Positions 60,201-64,000 of a stretch of DNA of 64,000 nucleotides are shown here, in pieces. This stretch comes from Hibiscus mutabilis (lineage: Eukaryota > Streptophyta > Magnoliopsida > Malvales > Malvaceae), in the NCBI GenBank assembly GCA_019671005.1, contig CM033745.1, positions 20,140,921-20,204,920 of the forward strand. The letters are read 5' to 3'. Made by a program: the position numbers and the translations under genes. The notes under the pieces are model-generated. The model ran no database searches. It was given only the letters and a program-made list of their open reading frames with translations, and was not told the origin of the DNA. Position 1 is the first letter of the stretch. Every line of letters starts with the position of its first letter.

Positions 60201-60856
60201 TACAACAATGCCCCAAGTTACTCGGCATAGTCACGACATTGAAAATATTACCATCACTCATGAAGCAAAGAGTTTCAGGCATCAGCGGAGTACCCCAGAA
60301 ATTCCACACTCATATCCGAAAATGCCTATTACCAGGTTTCGAACATTGGAGCGCTTTTTGATTAATGCATATTGCAGGCTTTGAAAGTTAAATCAATTCG
60401 TTTTATTTCAAAACACTCTATTTTTCTTTTTAGGCACATTCAAGCAACTCTTTTTGGGCTCTCCTAAGAGATTTTCTTATCGTCGAACATCATCAAAGGA
60501 ATAGTAATCTTGCTTCTCGCGCTTTCCGACCAAAGCTGATAGAGGGGAATCACTCTTTATCGTTATCACAACATTCAACTGATCTCTTCAATTAGAATCA
60601 ATACCATATCATGCATGTGATATCCGAGGGTCTACGAGGGGAAGAAAGAATATATACATATACCTACTTAAGAAAAGAGCATCATTTCTTTGAAATAACA
60701 AGAGCAAACATAACATGACTATTTACAAAAGATCACCACTACTATCTACGGGTAAACAAAAGCAAAGTTAACACACATAGAGAAATAGATAAAGCAAAAA
60801 CATAAAAACATTGATAGAATGCCCTAGAAATCCTTGACCCTTGCGATGTTGGTCAC
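57300..60856 (-). other. gypsy 2 noncoding interior
   Basis: About 3.5 kb with no gypsy pol motif and no ORF I recognise. A small direct duplication (ATGCTTCTTGGGTTAAT near 59817 and 59900) is present. The content may be specific to this gag-only subfamily. Confidence 0.5.
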
Positions 60857-61892
60857 TCATCCCGACGTTTCAAACCTTCCCAAAAACTTGGCTTCTTTTT
60901 TAAACTTAGGTCTTCCATTCTCAAAGGAAATCACTCCGTTCTTGACAAGTTCATAGATCTTGCTTTTCAGAAACACACATTCTTCTGTTGTATGGCCAAA
61001 GTCACTGTGATGATATTCACATGTAACCTTGACACCAAACACATTGGGATTGAAATAGGCATACCGTTTTGGGGGAGGTAGCCTCAAGAGTTTGTTTTGA
61101 ACTAACAAAGGTAACAGCTCTGAATTTGTCATTGGGAATAACATCTTTGTCCTCTCGTCATTTCCTCTTGCAACATGCATTTTAGCTTTCTTTCCCCCTT
61201 TTTTTCTTAAATAGGGCTCCCTTTCTTTGAAGACATCACTATTATCAAGGCATGGCGCTTTTGTGGACATTTTTAGGACTGCTTTGGTACTTTTAAGAGA
61301 GTTCAGAACCAAGCCTTCCATGGAACGGTTGTGATTATGATGGCTACTGACGTTTTCAAATCTTGCCGATGTCGACAGCTTCGCCTCATCCACCTCTTCT
61401 ATCACGACAACCGATCTTCTCCTAATTTCACAGTACCAGCCACAGCTGGAAAATTAATCTTTAGACGTGGACTCCTTGTCTCAAATTCTAATACCCTGAT
61501 ATCTAAGAGATGATGAAATTTACGCTTAAAACTCATACATCTCTCGATGGAATACCCTCGAGTTCCGGTATGGTAATCGCAATGATCTTTCTCGCTGAAC
61601 CAACTCGGATATAGAGGTGATTGGGCTTTGACCAAGCATGGCACCACCAATAGAGCATGTAGCAGCTTGGAATACAAATCTCGATAAGTAAAAGGACTGG
61701 AGTGAACTGGAAGTCCTTCGATTCTTCCTTCTTTTCTTGAGCCTTGGAAGCCTGACTAACCGACATCTGATGAGGTTTTGGAATCAAAGACATTAAAGGT
61801 TGATCGTGTGGTTGCAGGGATGACAATTTAGAAGACAGTGTAGTCGACATCCTCATCCTCTTGTTGCATATTGTACCTTTCTCAAGGGACAA
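60857..61892 (-). pseudogene. gypsy 2 gag remnant
   Basis: Three overlapping open pieces (61533-61892, 61402-61677, 60857-61405). 61402-61677 carries DHCDYHTGTRGYSIERC and 60857-61405 carries CEYHHSDFGHTTEEC. Both follow the Cys-x-Tyr-His ... Gly-His/Tyr-x-x-Glu-x-Cys pattern seen once in gypsy 1 (HYEYHDDVSGHSIENC). Frameshifts separate the pieces, and the capsid-type upstream part is lost at the Athila junction. Confidence 0.75.
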
Positions 61893-62105
61893 GATTTTTT
61901 GGTTCTTCGTTTGCCGGCATAGACAGGATTTTCAATGGAGAGTCTTCGACCTTATCCAACGCCAAATCGGTTGGATATTCGGTGATACATGCTATCTCAT
62001 ATTGGATAATGATAGCTTGGTCTTCACTAGATTAAATCTACTCCTCTATGAAGTCACAATCCCAATTCTTACCCTCTACTTGCACAAAAGAGTATTCTTT
62101 CATAC

Positions 62106-63645
62106 TGATAAGTGTTTAAAAGTACTATTTTTCTTACCCTTTTTACTCATATTATTGTTAGACTTAGGCGCATATTAGTTGCATAATTAGCCATTCATGC
62201 ATTAATCCATGTTTCCTTCCATCGTTGAGCTTGATTACATAACTTGGTAGTTTTTGTGGAAAAGATGCTACTTTGGTGTGTTTTGTGTGTATGTGCAGGA
62301 TCACTTGCCAAAGAAAGGCTAGAGCTAGTTGCCAGGGAAATGCATGAAGGATATGCCGAGCTAGTTGCCAGGGCAATACATGAAGGAGACACCGAGCCAG
62401 TTACCATGGCAATTGTCGACAAGAGCAAAGGTGATATGGTAGTCGAAATTGATGACTAGACAAGCCCAAGATGACGTGGAGCAAAGCCCAAACCCAAAGG
62501 AATTTGATTTCCATGCAGAGATTAAAGAAGAATTAAATTCTAAGAATATAGGAGAAGTTCTAGTAGGAATACAATTATAATAAAGAATTATATTCTTTAA
62601 AGATAATTTAATTCCAACTTAAACTCCTCCTCAAAGAAAGACTTTGGCCTAGCCCTATAAATAAAATGGAGATTTCGACAATTCATAGAGAGCAAGAAGA
62701 GGGAAAATTTCGACAACTCCAAAGGGAGAGATGAGAGAAATTTCGACAAGAGAGCAAGGGGAGAGAGTTCGATTTCTTCTTCTTCTTCTTTGCTTCCATT
62801 AGATTCATGGTTTGGGGATTATTCTTTGTATATCTTTTGAACCCAACCATGAACTAACTTGATTGGTTGGGGTTATTGTGTTTTGTTGTTGTGAGAAACA
62901 ATTGGATTTTGTTTGGGTAATAAGAGTTTGCACTTTTCTATTCAAGGTTTACTCATTCTTGGCTTTTATTCTTATTTGCGAGTGAATTGGGAGAGGATAT
63001 CGTAACTCCATCTATTTATCTAATATCGGGAGAGTTAGATTCAAGAAACGAATGAGTATGGTCTTTATTCAATCCATTGATGGTGAAGATTAATCCGGCT
63101 TAGGAATAAGTTAAGGATTTCAACGTCTAAGAGGAGCGCAAGATTGGTTGTTGTTCACCCTTGATTCACGCAGGGATGTATTATCAAGGCATGCAAAAGT
63201 AGCTAGAGTTTCGACTTAGGGATAAGAAGAAACCATTGAAGAACGCTCTACCGAACCTTGAAGTTGCTGCCCAGACGCCCAAGTAGTTGCCCAGCTAGTT
63301 GCCCAGGCAACCATCGATTAGTTGCCAAGGCAACCTCGCTGTGCAAGTTGCCACGGCAATTGAGTTGCCCTTGCACTCTTTTACCAAGACGATCCAATCG
63401 GCTATCACACCTCAACTCACGATAACCTGGCCTATTCTCTATTTTAATTTCATCTATTCTTTTAGTTTATTGCTTTTACTTTACTCGTTAAAATCAACTC
63501 CTACTATCAATTGTGTTTTTACTTTTCACAGTGCAGTAACTTAAGCAAAATGGCCCAAACCAATCCATGTGGAGACGATACTCGATACTCGTATCACTTT
63601 ATTACTTGCTATGTGTATACTTGCACATTTGCGTAGCACTTATCA
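62106..63645 (+). repeat. Athila-like 5' LTR (1,540 bp)
   Basis: It begins TGATAAGTG and ends CACTTATCA, an exact 9-bp terminal inverted repeat with the TG...CA ends of an LTR. Near its left side it has 2.6 copies of a 36-bp repeat (about 62318-62420) in a 71-codon open frame, and near the right side a group of TTGCC/GGCAA palindromes (63259-63365). Confidence 0.88.
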
Positions 63646-63660
63646 CACGCAACAAGTTTT

Positions 63661-63679
63661 TGGCGCCGTTGCCGGGGAT
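63661..63679 (+). other. Athila-like primer-binding site
   Basis: TGGCGCCGTTGCCGGGGAT, 15 bp after the LTR. It is complementary to a tRNA 3' end finishing in CCA (tRNA-Asp is the primer usually given for Athila). Confidence 0.85.
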
Positions 63680-63800
63680 TGGCAATTGGTGTTAGTTGTT
63701 TTTGTTATTGCATTTTTTTCTCTTAGTTTTACTAACTTTTCTTATTGTTTGTTTATAAAAAAAAAAAAATTAGGTGCGTTACAAGTTAAAGGACATCAAC

Positions 63801-64000
63801 ATGTCGGGAAATAAAAGCCAATCTATTCGAGAGATGATGTTGGAAGATATGAATCAATCCAATCAAGAGTTCCTTGCACCCTTTGATGGTTACCTATACC
63901 AACCGAGAAAAGCCCAAAAAACTTATACCATGGAAAAATCTTGTGCTATGTGTGGAGAACATCATGTGTTTGAAAATTGCCCTCACATTTTCGGTGCATA
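63801..64000 (+). CDS. Athila-like gag, N-terminal part (cut by window edge)
   Basis: It starts ATGTCGGGAAATAAAAGC and stays open for 66 codons to the end of the window. It has an acidic N-terminal region and a short Cys/His motif, CAMCGEHHVFENC, like the CxxCG..H....C found near the start of Athila gag proteins. This start is the first ATG after the PBS in an open frame. Whether the rest is intact cannot be seen. Confidence 0.7.
   Translation, partial: MSGNKSQSIREMMLEDMNQSNQEFLAPFDGYLYQPRKAQKTYTMEKSCAMCGEHHVFENCPHIFGA

Larger units (their letters stand above)
44330..62105 (-). mobile_element. Tat-type gypsy retrotransposon 2 (gag only, interrupted)
   Basis: This element is of the same family and orientation as gypsy 1. 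Its 3' LTR is at 44330-56468 (with a CACTA inside), followed by an identical PPT, the hairpin array, a polypurine tract, a long noncoding stretch, and gag remnants at 60857-61892. I see no protease, RT, RNase H or integrase motif between 56484 and 60856. The 5' side is cut at 62106 by an Athila-like LTR, so its 5' LTR and PBS are not in view. Confidence 0.8.
62106..64000 (+). mobile_element. Athila-like Ty3/gypsy element, 5' part
   Basis: A plus-strand element running off the right edge: 5' LTR (62106-63645), PBS at 63661 and the first 66 codons of gag. The TGGCGCCGTTGCCGGGG PBS right after the LTR is the usual Athila-type site. It interrupts gypsy 2. Confidence 0.85.

Overview
This window is plant nuclear DNA and almost all of it is layered transposable elements. 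I found no intact host gene. The element families (Tat-type Ty3/gypsy with very long LTRs, an Athila-type LTR, Ty1/copia, L1-like LINEs carrying an RNase H domain, a TNP2-type CACTA transposon, Mutator-, hAT- and SINE-like small elements) point to a eudicot. General resemblance suggests Malvaceae, possibly cotton, but that is inference. Reading frames are full of stops and frameshifts, many of the C-to-T or G-to-A kind expected of old methylated repeats.

Layout. 1-3118: decayed copia element (+). About 3119-5485: 5'-truncated LINE (+). 5486-6640: repeats. About 6637-9012: first copy (minus strand) of a class II phospholipase A1-like lipase pseudogene. 9207-11031: retroposon with poly(A) and a 16-bp target duplication. 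11640-12350: copia-type LTR (-). 12525-13470: two adjoining foldback elements. 14802-15179: hAT-type MITE with 8-bp target duplication. 15525-15708: SINE-like element inside an older repeat whose empty counterpart lies near 40100. 16130-16310: a third, promoter-only lipase fragment. 19560-20590: copia-type LTR (+). 20767-21775: non-autonomous Mutator-like element with 9-bp target duplication.

21933-38907 is a complete but dead Tat-type gypsy element on the minus strand (TSD CTGGT). It has two long LTRs, a PBS, a PPT, gag, protease, RT, two RNase H domains and integrase. Its 3' noncoding region holds an array of small hairpins. 40131-40680: LINE tail. 41521-43830: second lipase pseudogene copy, inverted relative to the first. 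44330-62105: a second gypsy element of the same family that appears to keep gag but lack pol. Its 3' LTR is split by an 8.3-kb CACTA transposon (46234-54568, TSD ATA). 62106-64000: start of an Athila-like element that interrupts the second gypsy.

Order of events, inferred. The lipase gene lost function, then was copied in inverted orientation. A full gypsy element lies between the two copies, though I cannot say whether it arrived before or after the duplication. A CACTA transposon entered the LTR of the second gypsy, and the Athila-like element cut into its gag side. The least-explained signals are the stem-variable, loop-constant hairpin array shared by both gypsy elements, the self-complementary TAYCGRTA clusters in copia LTRs, the 1.8-kb retroposon without a polymerase, and the paired foldback elements.
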